Part shown: piece by piece, positions 26,218 to 34,385 of the stretch | Layout: each line of letters opens with the position of its first letter | How positions within the stretch are numbered: position 1 is the first letter of the stretch | From: Candidatus Bathyarchaeota archaeon | Lineage (GTDB): Archaea > Thermoproteota > Bathyarchaeia > TCS64 | Direction of reading: 5' to 3' | Length of the DNA stretch: 64,000 nucleotides | NCBI GenBank assembly: GCA_026394265.1 | Contig: JAPKYO010000052.1 | Location: 1 to 64,000 of the forward strand | Notes under the pieces: generated by a model | Databases searched by the model: none | What the model was told of the DNA's origin: nothing | Seen by the model: the letters and a program-made list of their open reading frames with translations, nothing else | Made by a program: the position numbers and the translations under genes

Positions 26218-26409
26218 TTGTCCGTCGACGAGCCTAAGAAGGAGCAGAAGGCGCCCGCAGAGGGACCCGTATACGAGTGCGTCCAATGCGGTAGGCGCGT
26301 AAGTTTCGAGGACTTGGAGAAGTACATTAGCTTCAGGTGCCCCTACTGCGGCTACAGGATCTTCAGGAAGGTCCGTGCGCCGATAGTGAAGAGGGTCAAG
26401 GCGAGGTAA
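26218..26409 (+). CDS. rpoP: DNA-directed RNA polymerase subunit P (Rpb12)
   Basis: A 63-residue zinc-ribbon subunit of the archaeal RNA polymerase. Cys21-x2-Cys24 and Cys41-x2-Cys44 hold the zinc, and the tail IFRKVRAPIVKRVKAR is the Rpb12 C-terminus that contacts the Rpb3/11-like platform. The start is TTG (26218, or 26209 for three more residues). rpoH follows after 5 bases, an arrangement different from the usual rpoH-rpoB cluster. Confidence 0.9.
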   Translation: MSVDEPKKEQKAPAEGPVYECVQCGRRVSFEDLEKYISFRCPYCGYRIFRKVRAPIVKRVKAR

Positions 26410-26414
26410 ACTCC

Positions 26415-26963
26415 ATGAGCAAGAACCTATCACTCGAGGAGAAGCGCGCGAAACTCATAATCAAGTACAGGAACCTCGTCCCCGACGCCGAGAAGCCCGT
26501 TAGTGAAGAGGACAGACTCGTCTACAGGCTGCGCGATAAGAAGAACCAGCTTATCGTGATGCACGCCGTCCTCGGGCAGAAGACCATCGGCATCAGCTAT
26601 GTCAGGGAGTTGAAGGAGACGGTCGAGAAGGAGGGCGCATCAAAGGGCATCCTCGTCGGAGACGGAAAGTACACGTACTCGGCGAGGAGCAGCGCGGAGG
26701 AACTCGGCATCGAGCTGATCCCGCCCACGCTCCCGACCTTCGACATCTTCGAGCACGCCCTCGTACCACGCCACGAGATAGTCGGCGAGGAGGAGCTGGC
26801 TGAGGTGACGAAGAAGTACCACGCAGAGCCTTTCCAGTTCCCGTGGATCAAGGTCCACGACCCCATCGCCATCATCCTCGGCGCGAAGAGGGGCGACGTC
26901 GTGAAGATCACGCAGAAGAGCGAGACGGCGGGTACCGCCATCTCGTACAGGTACGTCGTTTAA
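26415..26963 (+). CDS. rpoH: DNA-directed RNA polymerase subunit H with an Rpb5-like N-terminal domain
   Basis: A 182-residue protein. Residues about 112-182 (IFEHALVPRHE ... GAKRGDVVKI ... YRYVV) are the canonical archaeal RpoH assembly domain. Unlike most archaeal RpoH proteins, which are only about 80 residues, it has some 110 more at the N-terminus. Residues 44-110 (QLIVMHAVLGQKTIGISYVR, then ASKGILVGDGKYTYSARSSA) look like the eukaryotic Rpb5 jaw domain, including the KxGI strand and the xxAIIV-type strand. ATG 26415 starts 5 bases after rpoP. Confidence 0.9.
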   Translation: MSKNLSLEEKRAKLIIKYRNLVPDAEKPVSEEDRLVYRLRDKKNQLIVMHAVLGQKTIGISYVRELKETVEKEGASKGILVGDGKYTYSARSSAEELGIELIPPTLPTFDIFEHALVPRHEIVGEEELAEVTKKYHAEPFQFPWIKVHDPIAIILGAKRGDVVKITQKSETAGTAISYRYVV

Positions 26964-27184
26964 TCCTTTTTCGCCGGAGATTCTCGGCTCAGTTCCTCTA
27001 GAATGACCAACGCCTCACCGAGGGGCATATTGAGCCTCTCCGAGAGTTCTTCCGGCTTGATGTCAGGTTTCTCCGATAGGATGACTTCTTGGACGTAGTT
27101 TTTGTGACTCTTATACAGGGGGAGGCTGTGTGCGGTCTCGACGAGTACTCCCCAGAGGGGGTTCTTATCGAGATCGTCGTTCAC
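26960..27184 (-). CDS. Small helical protein, possible winged-helix
   Basis: A 74-residue protein I do not recognise. The part ILSEKPDIKPEELSERLNMPLGEALVILEELSRE has the rhythm of a helix-turn-helix of a winged-helix domain. Its stop overlaps the rpoH stop by four bases (convergent), and it is 6 bases downstream of the 194-residue coiled-coil gene, so the two probably form an operon. Confidence 0.6.
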   Translation of the reverse strand: MNDDLDKNPLWGVLVETAHSLPLYKSHKNYVQEVILSEKPDIKPEELSERLNMPLGEALVILEELSRESPAKKD

Positions 27185-27190
27185 GGTGCC

Positions 27191-27775
27191 TTATCCTCGC
27201 CTCATCTTGTCGTACATCTTGTCGAGACTCCAGCGGAGGCTGCTCTGAATCTCACGCAGGCGGCGCTCGCCGCCGTAGTTGCGGATGGTGAGCACCTTGA
27301 TCGTCTCGCCCTCGGCCTCGACGTTAAAGCTGAGAACCTGCTCGGGGGTAATCTCGCCTGTCGCGGCTCTGGCCTCGTCGGTCGTCTTCATGTTTGCGAG
27401 GACCCGGTCGAGCAGGAATGATTGGAAGGGTGGTGTTGAGGTGGTGAAGTTGAGCCCTTCTCTGGGCGTGAATATTATAGTGTCGTCGGTCAGCTGAACC
27501 TTCCCGAGGGTCGTCCCGTCCTTGGCCTGTATAGAGGAACCGTCCGTAACTGGCTCGACGGGCTTCTCCTGTGGTCGATACTCCTCCCGCTTCGGCTCGG
27601 GGGCCTTCATCGGCTGAAACGCTGAGGGCTGTTGGAATCCCTGATTGACTATCGCCTTGTCGATCTCAGCCATCGCCACCTTGAGGTCGTCTATCTCTGT
27701 CTGGAGTTGATCTACATGATCCTCTAGGTCGGCGCGTATCTTGAGTAGTTTGCGTATGTCTGATTCTGTGTTCAT
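27191..27775 (-). CDS. Conserved-looking coiled-coil protein of unknown function
   Basis: A protein of about 194 residues. Residues 1-50 form a coiled coil (RKLLKIRADLEDHVDQLQTE), then a Pro/Glu-rich linker of about 40 residues, then a globular C-terminal part with LSFNVEAEGETIKVLTIRNYG and a terminal helix. I do not recognise the family. ATG 27775 is preferred to an upstream TTG at 27787 because GAGG precedes it at good spacing. It is divergent from pyrF and cotranscribed with the 74-residue gene. Confidence 0.6.
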   Translation of the reverse strand: MNTESDIRKLLKIRADLEDHVDQLQTEIDDLKVAMAEIDKAIVNQGFQQPSAFQPMKAPEPKREEYRPQEKPVEPVTDGSSIQAKDGTTLGKVQLTDDTIIFTPREGLNFTTSTPPFQSFLLDRVLANMKTTDEARAATGEITPEQVLSFNVEAEGETIKVLTIRNYGGERRLREIQSSLRWSLDKMYDKMRRG

Positions 27776-27892
27776 CGAGTTCCTCAACTTGGAGTGGGTT
27801 CTAAATCAAGTGGGGGCGTCAACGTTAAAAGGCATACTCCCTGTGGGAGCCCAGTTTTTATTCTCGGGGAGCCTTTTCCCATCGGTGGTCGG

Positions 27893-28762
27893 ATGCTCGG
27901 GAGACGATTCGTCGAGAAGTACTATGAGTTGAGCAGGGAGAAGGACAGTTTTCTCTGCGTGGGGCTTGACCCGGCGACGAGGGCTTTCAGGGACAAGTAT
28001 GTGGTTCCCCAGCCACTGATCGAGAGGCACGGCGTAGCCGGTGGTTTGGAGAAGTTCTGCGTCGACTTCATCGAGGCGGTGTCGCCCTATACACCCATCA
28101 TAAAGCCCAACGCCCAGTTCCTCGTCTACGCCCTCGGCTTCGACGGGTTGAAGGCAGTAGCCGACGCGATACACGACGGCGGATGCTTGGCGTTGCTCGA
28201 CTGCAAGCTCTCGGACATCGGTAGCACGATGGACGCCGGGCTACACTGGATCGGTGAACTCGGCTTCGACGCCGTGACTTTCAGCCCCTTCCCCGGCTAC
28301 GAGAACGGCGTCGACTCGGTATACAGGTGGGCGGAGAATAAGGAGAAGGGAATATTCGCGCTCTGCAGGATGTCCAACCCGGGCACGCATGACTACCAGT
28401 CGAGGCTAATGGACGGTGTCCCCTTCTACCAGCGCCTCGCGAGGGACGCCACCGAACATGGGTCGAATGGGTTCGTCGTCGGCTGCACCGCGACCGAGGA
28501 GATGGGCATCGTGAGGGGCATCATCGGGGAGGAGAGGCTCATACTCTCGCCCGGCCTCGGGGCGCAGGGCGGCGACGCGGCTATGACGATCAAGCTAGGC
28601 TCAAACAGGGATGGTGAGGGACTCCTAATCTCCTCGAGCCGCTCGGTGAACTACGCCTACGAGGTCATGAAGTGGGACTGGGAGAGATTCGCCGAAGCCT
28701 CGGCGATCCAAGCGAAGAAGAGTCGGGACGAGCTAAACGAGATGAGGCTAAGGGTCAAGTAG
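27893..28762 (+). CDS. pyrF: Orotidine 5'-phosphate decarboxylase, long (type 2) form
   Basis: A protein of about 289 residues that decarboxylates OMP to UMP, the last step of pyrimidine synthesis. FLCVGLDPATRAF starts the first strand; LALLDCKLSDIGSTM holds the catalytic Asp-Lys-Asp set (DxKxxD), with the charge pattern seen in the long bacterial-type PyrF. RLILSPGLGAQGGDAA binds phosphate. The ATG at 27893 has a TTTTTATT box about 35 bases upstream; an in-frame TTG at 27794 is less likely. No other pyr genes are near. Confidence 0.9.
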   Translation: MLGRRFVEKYYELSREKDSFLCVGLDPATRAFRDKYVVPQPLIERHGVAGGLEKFCVDFIEAVSPYTPIIKPNAQFLVYALGFDGLKAVADAIHDGGCLALLDCKLSDIGSTMDAGLHWIGELGFDAVTFSPFPGYENGVDSVYRWAENKEKGIFALCRMSNPGTHDYQSRLMDGVPFYQRLARDATEHGSNGFVVGCTATEEMGIVRGIIGEERLILSPGLGAQGGDAAMTIKLGSNRDGEGLLISSSRSVNYAYEVMKWDWERFAEASAIQAKKSRDELNEMRLRVK

Positions 28763-29064
28763 CCCGTCTCAGGGTAGCGGAACTACCTTGTTGTAGGCGT
28801 AGCCGCCTAATGCTCTTTATCCTCACGAGAATCGACTCCCCCGAATGATAGTCCATGCGATAGTATGGCTTCTCAGCCTTCAAGGGGTTAAAGCTGAGAA
28901 GCGATACTAGCATCGTTTATTGCTTCTTGGATCGTTTTTTAAGGCATTGTGGATTTGTGACATGGATGTTTTTCCAATTATAGTTGGAAGTTTTACCCGT
29001 TTTTCATGTCCGAAGCATATACGTTTAAACCGTTGAATACTAAGTCAAGGGGAGAGTAGTCGAT
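28763..29064. other. Gap between pyrF and por operon with two stem-loops
   Basis: About 300 bases with no gene. It holds a small stem-loop GGTAG-CGGAA-CTACC (28773-28787), the large hairpin at 28855-28913, a T-run near 28934-28940, and a GTTTAAA box near 29024-29030 that probably serves the por operon. Confidence 0.6.
28855..28913 (+). ncRNA. Long hairpin, candidate structured RNA or terminator
   Basis: GCTTCTCAGC (28868-28877) pairs perfectly with GCTGAGAAGC (28893-28902). The stem continues past one G-G mismatch with TAGTAT/ATACTA, then past a 2-base bulge with ATGC/GCAT. That gives 20 pairs around a 15-base loop. A T-rich stretch follows about 20 bases later. It may end the pyrF transcript or be an independent small RNA. 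Confidence 0.45.
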
Positions 29065-29619
29065 TTGGACAGGCTCTACGAGATCAGGTTCCATGGCCGC
29101 GGAGGCCAGGGAGCCTGGACGGCATCGCTCCTTCTCGCCCAAGCGGGGTTGATGGAGGGAAAGCAGATTCAGAGCTTCCCCGCCTTCGGTCCCGAGAGGG
29201 CGGGGGCGCCTATGACGGCTTACACTCGCATAAGCGAGAAGCCTATTCAGATACACTCCAGTGTCTACGAGCCGGATATGGTGGTCGTGCTGGATCCTAC
29301 GCTTCTCGGCCCGGCTGTGGCTGAAGGCCTGAAGAAGGATAGCAAGGTCGTTGTTAACACGACCGAGACGGCTGCTGCGGTGAAGAAGAAGCTGGGTGTG
29401 AAGAACGAGGTTTGGGTGGTCGACGCGACGGGTATGGCGTTGAGGATTATGGGCGTGAACATCACCAACACGGTCCTGCTTGGGGCCGTCGTGAAGGCGT
29501 CGGGCGCAGTGAAGCTCGACTCCGTCCTCGCCGTCGTCAAGGAGAGGTTCCAGGGGAAGGTCCGGGACCAGAACCTCGAGGTCGTCGAAGCCGCCTACAA
29601 GGAGGCTGTTAAGGGTTGA
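29065..29619 (+). CDS. porG: Pyruvate:ferredoxin oxidoreductase, gamma subunit
   Basis: A 184-residue gamma subunit of the 2-oxoacid:ferredoxin oxidoreductase. FHGRGGQGAWTASLLLAQAG is the conserved start, and GPERAGAPMTAYTRIS the second signature. It is the first gene of a porGDAB operon with tight spacing. The start is TTG. The complex oxidises pyruvate to acetyl-CoA and CO2 and reduces ferredoxin in the cytoplasm. Its stop overlaps the porD start (TTGA). Confidence 0.93.
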   Translation: MDRLYEIRFHGRGGQGAWTASLLLAQAGLMEGKQIQSFPAFGPERAGAPMTAYTRISEKPIQIHSSVYEPDMVVVLDPTLLGPAVAEGLKKDSKVVVNTTETAAAVKKKLGVKNEVWVVDATGMALRIMGVNITNTVLLGAVVKASGAVKLDSVLAVVKERFQGKVRDQNLEVVEAAYKEAVKG

Positions 29620-29894
29620 GTGAGAAAAAGAGGGGCTGGAAGACGCTGCCCAAGGGCGCGGTCCCGTACAAGTCCAGCAAGGACTATCAGACCGGAGACT
29701 GGGGCGTCGCGAAGCCGATAATCGACCACACGAAGTGTACGAAGTGCACCCTCTGTCACTTCTTCTGTCCCGAGGGGGCGATTACGGTGAGGGCGGATGG
29801 GTACACTGAGGTAAACTTTGACTACTGTAAGGGCTGCGGCGTCTGCGCCAACGAGTGCCCCGTGAAGTGCATAAAGATGGAGATGAAGAAGTGA
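29616..29894 (+). CDS. porD: Pyruvate:ferredoxin oxidoreductase, delta (ferredoxin) subunit
   Basis: A 92-residue 2[4Fe-4S] ferredoxin-like subunit with two clusters: CTKCTLCHFFCP and CKGCGVCANECP. It relays electrons from the beta-subunit TPP site to external ferredoxin. The TTG start overlaps the porG stop, and its TGA stop overlaps the porA ATG, so the genes are translationally coupled. Confidence 0.95.
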   Translation: MSEKKRGWKTLPKGAVPYKSSKDYQTGDWGVAKPIIDHTKCTKCTLCHFFCPEGAITVRADGYTEVNFDYCKGCGVCANECPVKCIKMEMKK

Positions 29895-31111
29895 TGGTTG
29901 CAAAGCAGAAGATGACGGGCCTCAACGGCGACGAGGCATCCGCGTTCGCGACCAAACAGGTCGATCCGGACGTAGTCGCCGCGTACCCTATCACGCCTCA
30001 AACGATCATCGTCGAGAAGTACAGCGAGTACGTCGCCGACGGGTTGGTCGGTTCCGAGTTCGTGGCGGTGGAGTCTGAGCACAGCGCTTTGAGCGCCTGC
30101 GTTGGCGCGTCTGCGGCTGGTGCGCGCGCCTTCACGGCGACTGCGGCGAATGGTCTCGCGTTGATGTGGGAGATCCTCTTCATCGCGGCGGGCCTCCGCC
30201 TACCTATAGTGATGGCTGTCGCGAACAGGTGCATCGGTGGTCCAATCAACATCCACAACGACCACAGCGACGCCATGGGCGCACGCGATACGGGCTGGAT
30301 ACAGATATTCTGCGAGAACAACCAGGAGGTCTACGACACGAGCGTCGAGGCTTGGAGGATCGCGGAGCACCCCGACGTCCAGATGCCGGTCATGGTCAAC
30401 TTCGACGGCTTCACAATCAGCCACACCATGGAGAACGTCTACATCATGGAGGACGCCGACGTGAAGAAGTTCGTCGGCAAGAGGGTCTTCATGAAGACCG
30501 AGGGAACTCAGGGTGAGGTGGATTTCAAGCTCTACCCCGAACACCCGATAACCATCGGCCCACTCGACCTGCAGGACTTCTACTTCGAGCACAAGGTCCA
30601 GCAGATGGAGGCTATGAAGGGGACCCTCAAGTCGATCAAGGCTGTGGACAAGGAGTTCGAGAAGGTGACGGGCAGGAAGCTCGAGTACGTCTACCCGTAC
30701 AAGATGGAGGACGCCGAGGTCGCGGTCATCGGCATGGGCTCGATGATGGGCACCGTCCGCGAGGTCGTGGACGAGCTGCGCGCCGAGGGCGTCAAGGCGG
30801 GGATGATTAAGCTCAGGCTCTTCCGCCCCTTCCCGGTCGAGGAGATTCTGAAGGCGATCGGCAAGGTCCCGGTGCTTGGCGTCATGGAGAAGGCGTACAG
30901 CATCGGCGGGCCGGGCGCGCCCCTCTACATGGAGGTGAAGACCGCGCTCTACGACCAGCCGAAGAAGCCGCTCGTCGCCGACTACATAAACGGCCTCGGG
31001 GGCAAGGACACGAGCCCCGAGATGATCCGTGACATCTTCAAGAGGATGCAGAAGATCAAGGAGAAGGGCGCCGTGGATGAGCCGGTCAGCTACATCGGTG
31101 TGAGGGAATAG
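29894..31111 (+). CDS. porA: Pyruvate:ferredoxin oxidoreductase, alpha subunit
   Basis: A 405-residue alpha subunit. AAYPITPQTIIVEKYSEYVADG begins the substrate/TPP domain (I), and the C-terminal third (AVIGMGSMMGTVREVVDELR) is domain II of the transketolase C-terminal type. NIHNDHSDAMGARDTGWIQ matches the pyruvate-type PorA more than KorA. The ATG at 29894 overlaps the porD stop; the open frame extends upstream to 29855 only inside porD. Confidence 0.93.
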   Translation: MVAKQKMTGLNGDEASAFATKQVDPDVVAAYPITPQTIIVEKYSEYVADGLVGSEFVAVESEHSALSACVGASAAGARAFTATAANGLALMWEILFIAAGLRLPIVMAVANRCIGGPINIHNDHSDAMGARDTGWIQIFCENNQEVYDTSVEAWRIAEHPDVQMPVMVNFDGFTISHTMENVYIMEDADVKKFVGKRVFMKTEGTQGEVDFKLYPEHPITIGPLDLQDFYFEHKVQQMEAMKGTLKSIKAVDKEFEKVTGRKLEYVYPYKMEDAEVAVIGMGSMMGTVREVVDELRAEGVKAGMIKLRLFRPFPVEEILKAIGKVPVLGVMEKAYSIGGPGAPLYMEVKTALYDQPKKPLVADYINGLGGKDTSPEMIRDIFKRMQKIKEKGAVDEPVSYIGVRE

Positions 31112-31113
31112 AC

Positions 31114-32088
31114 ATGAGCGACATAACTCTAAAGGACATGGCTAGGAAGCCCGACGCGCTGATATGCGGCGCACGCCTGTGTGCGGGCTGCGACGAGACC
31201 ATAGTCGCCAGACAGGTGCTGAAGGCGACTCGGGGCCCGACGATCGTGACGAACGCGACGGGGTGCTTCGAGGTCTCCACGACCATATTCCCCTACACCT
31301 CGTGGGAGGTTCCGTGGATTCACTGCGCCTTCGAGAACGTCGCCGCGGTCGCGAGCGGCGTCGAGGCGACGATCAAGGCGATGCACAGGAAGAAGGAGGG
31401 TCACCTCGCCAAGTACCCGCACGTGGACGTGATCAGCTTCGCGGGTGACGGCGGTACCTACGACATCGGGTTCCAGGCATTGTCTGGGGCGATCGAGCGT
31501 GGGCACGACTTCACCTACGTGCTGCTGGATAACGAGGCTTACATGAACACGGGCATCCAGAGGAGCGGCGGGACGCCGTTCGGTGCGGCTACTACGACTT
31601 CGCCCGCGGGCAAGGCGATCCACGGCAAGACGGAGACAAAGAAGCCCATCGACGAGATCATCATCGCCCACGGGACGCCCTATGTGGCGACGATCAACAG
31701 CGCATGGCCACTCGACGTCATGAAGAAGACTCGGAAGGCGATCGAGGTCGATGGTCCGACGTTCCTGCACAGCCTCGCTCCGTGCAGCAGGGGCTGGAGG
31801 TTCCCGCCCGAGAAGACGATCGAGATATCGAGACTCGCGACGCAGACCTGCGTCTTCCCTCTCTTCGAGTGCGTTCAGGAGAAGGGGAGGCCCGTCTACA
31901 CGCTGTCGGCTCCCAGCCTAGCTATCGCGAAGAAGCCTGAGTCTAAAAAGCCCGTCGAGGCGTACCTCGAACAGCAGGGCAGGTTCAGGCATCTCTTCAA
32001 ACCGGCTCGGGACGAGGCACTCCTGAAGCTGCTTCAGGAGTCGATCGACGTCAGGTGGCAGATTCTCTGCGAGAAGGCGGGCGTCTAG
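31114..32088 (+). CDS. porB: Pyruvate:ferredoxin oxidoreductase, beta subunit
   Basis: A 324-residue beta subunit that binds TPP and the proximal [4Fe-4S] cluster. CGARLCAGCDE gives CxxC, NATGCFEV the third cysteine and SLAPCSRGW the fourth. The TPP-Mg motif GDGGTYDIGFQ...DNEAYMNTG is complete. It begins 2 bases after porA and closes the operon. Together the four genes show ferredoxin-linked pyruvate oxidation, typical of anaerobic archaea. Confidence 0.95.
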   Translation: MSDITLKDMARKPDALICGARLCAGCDETIVARQVLKATRGPTIVTNATGCFEVSTTIFPYTSWEVPWIHCAFENVAAVASGVEATIKAMHRKKEGHLAKYPHVDVISFAGDGGTYDIGFQALSGAIERGHDFTYVLLDNEAYMNTGIQRSGGTPFGAATTTSPAGKAIHGKTETKKPIDEIIIAHGTPYVATINSAWPLDVMKKTRKAIEVDGPTFLHSLAPCSRGWRFPPEKTIEISRLATQTCVFPLFECVQEKGRPVYTLSAPSLAIAKKPESKKPVEAYLEQQGRFRHLFKPARDEALLKLLQESIDVRWQILCEKAGV

Positions 32089-32129
32089 CCGCCTCACCCT
32101 TTTAATCTAGATAGGCGTTTCTGTTTCTG

Positions 32130-32855
32130 ATGTCCGCCTTCAGCCCAGTGAGGGATACCCTCGCGAAGCGCATCGCTGGGGAGATCGTTTTGAGCAGTAA
32201 CCCGGGTCAGACGATGAGGAAGTGGCGGGGGCTGCTGAACGTGAACCAGATGGAGCTGGCGGATAAGCTGGAGCTTTCGCCGTCTGTGATCAGTGACTAC
32301 GAGACGGGTAGGCGTCAGTCGCCGGGGAGCGGCTTCATCAAGCGATACGTCGAGGCGCTTCTGGATATAGATCAGGGGCGGGGCGGGGACTACATCAGGC
32401 AGATGGCGAGGATCACCATCGACCCGAGCGACGTCTTCACGGACATCCGCGAGTTCATACAGCCCGTGACCGTGGAGCAGCTCTGCAGGGCGGTGGACGC
32501 CGAGATCCTGACGGTGAAGGAGAAGCTGTATAATCAGGTGCTCGGCTACACGATAATCGACAGCGTAAAGGCGATCACGACGCTGTCTGGGCTTGACTTC
32601 TACAGGATATTCGGGGCGACTAGTGAGCGCGCCCTCGTGTTCACGCAGGTGACGCAGGGGAGGAGTCCGATGATCGCGGTGAAGATCAGCCCCTTCAAGC
32701 CGAGGGTCGTTATACTGCACGGGAAGATCAGGAAGATAGACCCGCTCGCGGTCAGCCTTGCGGAGCACGAGGGGATACCGCTTGGTTACTCGCGTCTCCC
32801 CTCAGAGGAGGAGTTAGTGGACGCTCTCGTGGACTTGTATAAGCGTAAGAGTTAG
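32130..32855 (+). CDS. Archaeal XRE-type HTH regulator, COG1709-like
   Basis: A 241-residue DNA-binding protein. MRKWRGLLNVNQMELADKLELSPSVISDYETGRRQSPG (residues about 30-67) is a classic XRE helix-turn-helix; the remaining 150 residues form a ligand-binding or dimer domain containing GATSERALVFTQVTQGRSPM. The architecture fits the archaeal COG1709 group of predicted regulators. It follows porB by 41 bases on the same strand and may read through from it, but its targets are unknown. Confidence 0.8.
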   Translation: MSAFSPVRDTLAKRIAGEIVLSSNPGQTMRKWRGLLNVNQMELADKLELSPSVISDYETGRRQSPGSGFIKRYVEALLDIDQGRGGDYIRQMARITIDPSDVFTDIREFIQPVTVEQLCRAVDAEILTVKEKLYNQVLGYTIIDSVKAITTLSGLDFYRIFGATSERALVFTQVTQGRSPMIAVKISPFKPRVVILHGKIRKIDPLAVSLAEHEGIPLGYSRLPSEEELVDALVDLYKRKS

Positions 32856-32982
32856 TGGCGGACATAGGCAAGAAACAGGGAGAGAGTTGAGAGGGACAGT
32901 AGCAAAGGCGACATGGCGAAGGGTATTCGTCGCTCTTCTAGACATAGAGGATTATCCACAGTATCTTGTTGATGTCGACGAC

Positions 32983-33149
32983 TCAGCGGATGTAGGGAAG
33001 AGCGACGAAGACGACGCCTAGGAGAAATAGGAATACTCCGAGGAGGGTGAAATGGTTCGCCTATTTCATCTTCGCATTTAGTAGGAAATAACGGTGTTTC
33101 TTTAGAAGTTCTAGGCGCTGGATACTGTTTCTGCGTCGGTATCCTATTA
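32983..33149 (-). pseudogene. Small membrane-protein frame interrupted by TAG
   Basis: On the minus strand, just after the CoA-transferase stop, one frame reads a basic part (RRRNSIQRLELLKKHRYFLL, NAKMK), then TAG at 33063-33061, then ANHFTLLGVFLFLLGVVF and ALPYIR with a TGA at 32983. The hydrophobic part is a clear membrane segment. No good start codon is visible. It is either a decayed gene or an odd reading frame. The rest of the gap (32856-33146) shows nothing else. Confidence 0.3.
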
Positions 33150-34343
33150 GATGGTCTTCTTCTCGCGCAGTGCCTTGATCTCCTCGTCTGTGTAGCCGGC
33201 GATTCCGCGGAGGACCTCATCGGTGTGTTCGCCGAGGAGGGGCGGTGAGATCTCGACGACGCAGGGAGTCGATGACATCTTTATAGCGGGGGCTATCTGC
33301 TTGATGGCGCCGAGTTCGGGGTGGGGGACCTCGATCTGCATCCCACGGTGGCGCACCTGCTCGTCGGCGAATATCTCGTCGATCGAGTAGACGGGGGCGA
33401 CGGGGACGCCGAGTGCCTCAAGGGTCTTGATCCACTCGGCCCTAGGCTTCTCCCTGAAACGCTTCTCAAGCAGGGGGATGAGGGTACCCCTGTTCTTCAC
33501 TCGGTTCTCGTTCCCCGTGTAGCGCGGGTCCTTGGGGAGGTCGGGGAGGCCGAGGCCCTCGCATAGGCCTACGAATAGGCGGTCGTTGCCACCGCCGAGG
33601 AGGATGCTCTTGCCGTCTGAGGCGACGAATGCCTGGTAGGGGACTATGCTGGGGTGGGCGCTACCCATCCGGGGTGGAGCCTTCCCGGTGGCGAAGTAGT
33701 TGCCCGCGACGTATGTCATCCACGCGACGCTGCCGTCCATCATTGATATGTCGAGGTACTGGCCCACGCCGTCGCGGGCACGCGCCTGTAGGGCGGCGAG
33801 CACGGCGATGGTGGCCCACATGCCCGCGCCTAGGTCGGTGATGGCGACGCCTATGCGCACCGGCGGCCCATACGGCTCACCCGTTATCCCCATGAGTCCG
33901 CCCATCCCCTGGATTATGAGGTCGTACCCCGGCCTCTCCGCGTATGGGCCGGTCTGGCCGAAGCTGCTTATGCTGCAGTAGATGAGGCGTGGGTTGATCT
34001 TACTAAGTGTCGCGTAGTCGGCGGCGAGGCGCGACGTGACGCCGGGGCGGAAGTTCTCTATTACGACGTCGCACTTCGCCGCGAGGCGGTGGAGCACCTC
34101 CTGCCCCTCCTTCGCCTTGAGGTCGAGGGTTACGCTCTTCTTGTTCCGGTTTGCGGACATGAAGTAGCTGCTCTGGCTGCCGATGAAGGGTGGGTAGGCG
34201 CGTGTGTCGTCGCCCGAGCCGGGCATCTCCACCTTTATCACCTCGGCTCCGAGGTCGGCGAGTGTCATGCTGCAGAATGGTCCAGCGAGTACGCGGCTTA
34301 GGTCGAGGACCCTTATCCCTCTTAGGGGCGGCGGGTTGGTCAT
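33147..34343 (-). CDS. CaiB/BaiF family (class III) CoA-transferase
   Basis: A 398-residue class III CoA-transferase that moves CoA between carboxylic acids. RVLDLSRVLAGPFCSMTLADLGAEVIKVE is the N-terminal signature; the catalytic Asp is expected near residue 170 (SMMDGSVAWM or VAITDLGAGMW). The C-terminal domain is complete. It lies 42 bases downstream of the KAS III gene on the same strand, which suggests a shared acyl-CoA pathway. Donor and acceptor are unknown. Confidence 0.88.
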   Translation of the reverse strand: MTNPPPLRGIRVLDLSRVLAGPFCSMTLADLGAEVIKVEMPGSGDDTRAYPPFIGSQSSYFMSANRNKKSVTLDLKAKEGQEVLHRLAAKCDVVIENFRPGVTSRLAADYATLSKINPRLIYCSISSFGQTGPYAERPGYDLIIQGMGGLMGITGEPYGPPVRIGVAITDLGAGMWATIAVLAALQARARDGVGQYLDISMMDGSVAWMTYVAGNYFATGKAPPRMGSAHPSIVPYQAFVASDGKSILLGGGNDRLFVGLCEGLGLPDLPKDPRYTGNENRVKNRGTLIPLLEKRFREKPRAEWIKTLEALGVPVAPVYSIDEIFADEQVRHRGMQIEVPHPELGAIKQIAPAIKMSSTPCVVEISPPLLGEHTDEVLRGIAGYTDEEIKALREKKTI

Positions 34344-34385
34344 GTGGTAGAAGTGTGCGGGTAGAAAATTTAAGGGGTTGGCGGT

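Noticed and set aside
28760..29060. tRNA-like element in the pyrF-por gap
   Set aside because: No T-arm GTTCRANNC or anticodon-stem pattern; the fold is a simple long hairpin.
32852..33220. 122-codon minus-strand open frame after the regulator gene
   Set aside because: It overlaps the real CoA-transferase frame and is rich in R, S and P, as expected of a shadow; the membrane frame in the gap is more plausible.
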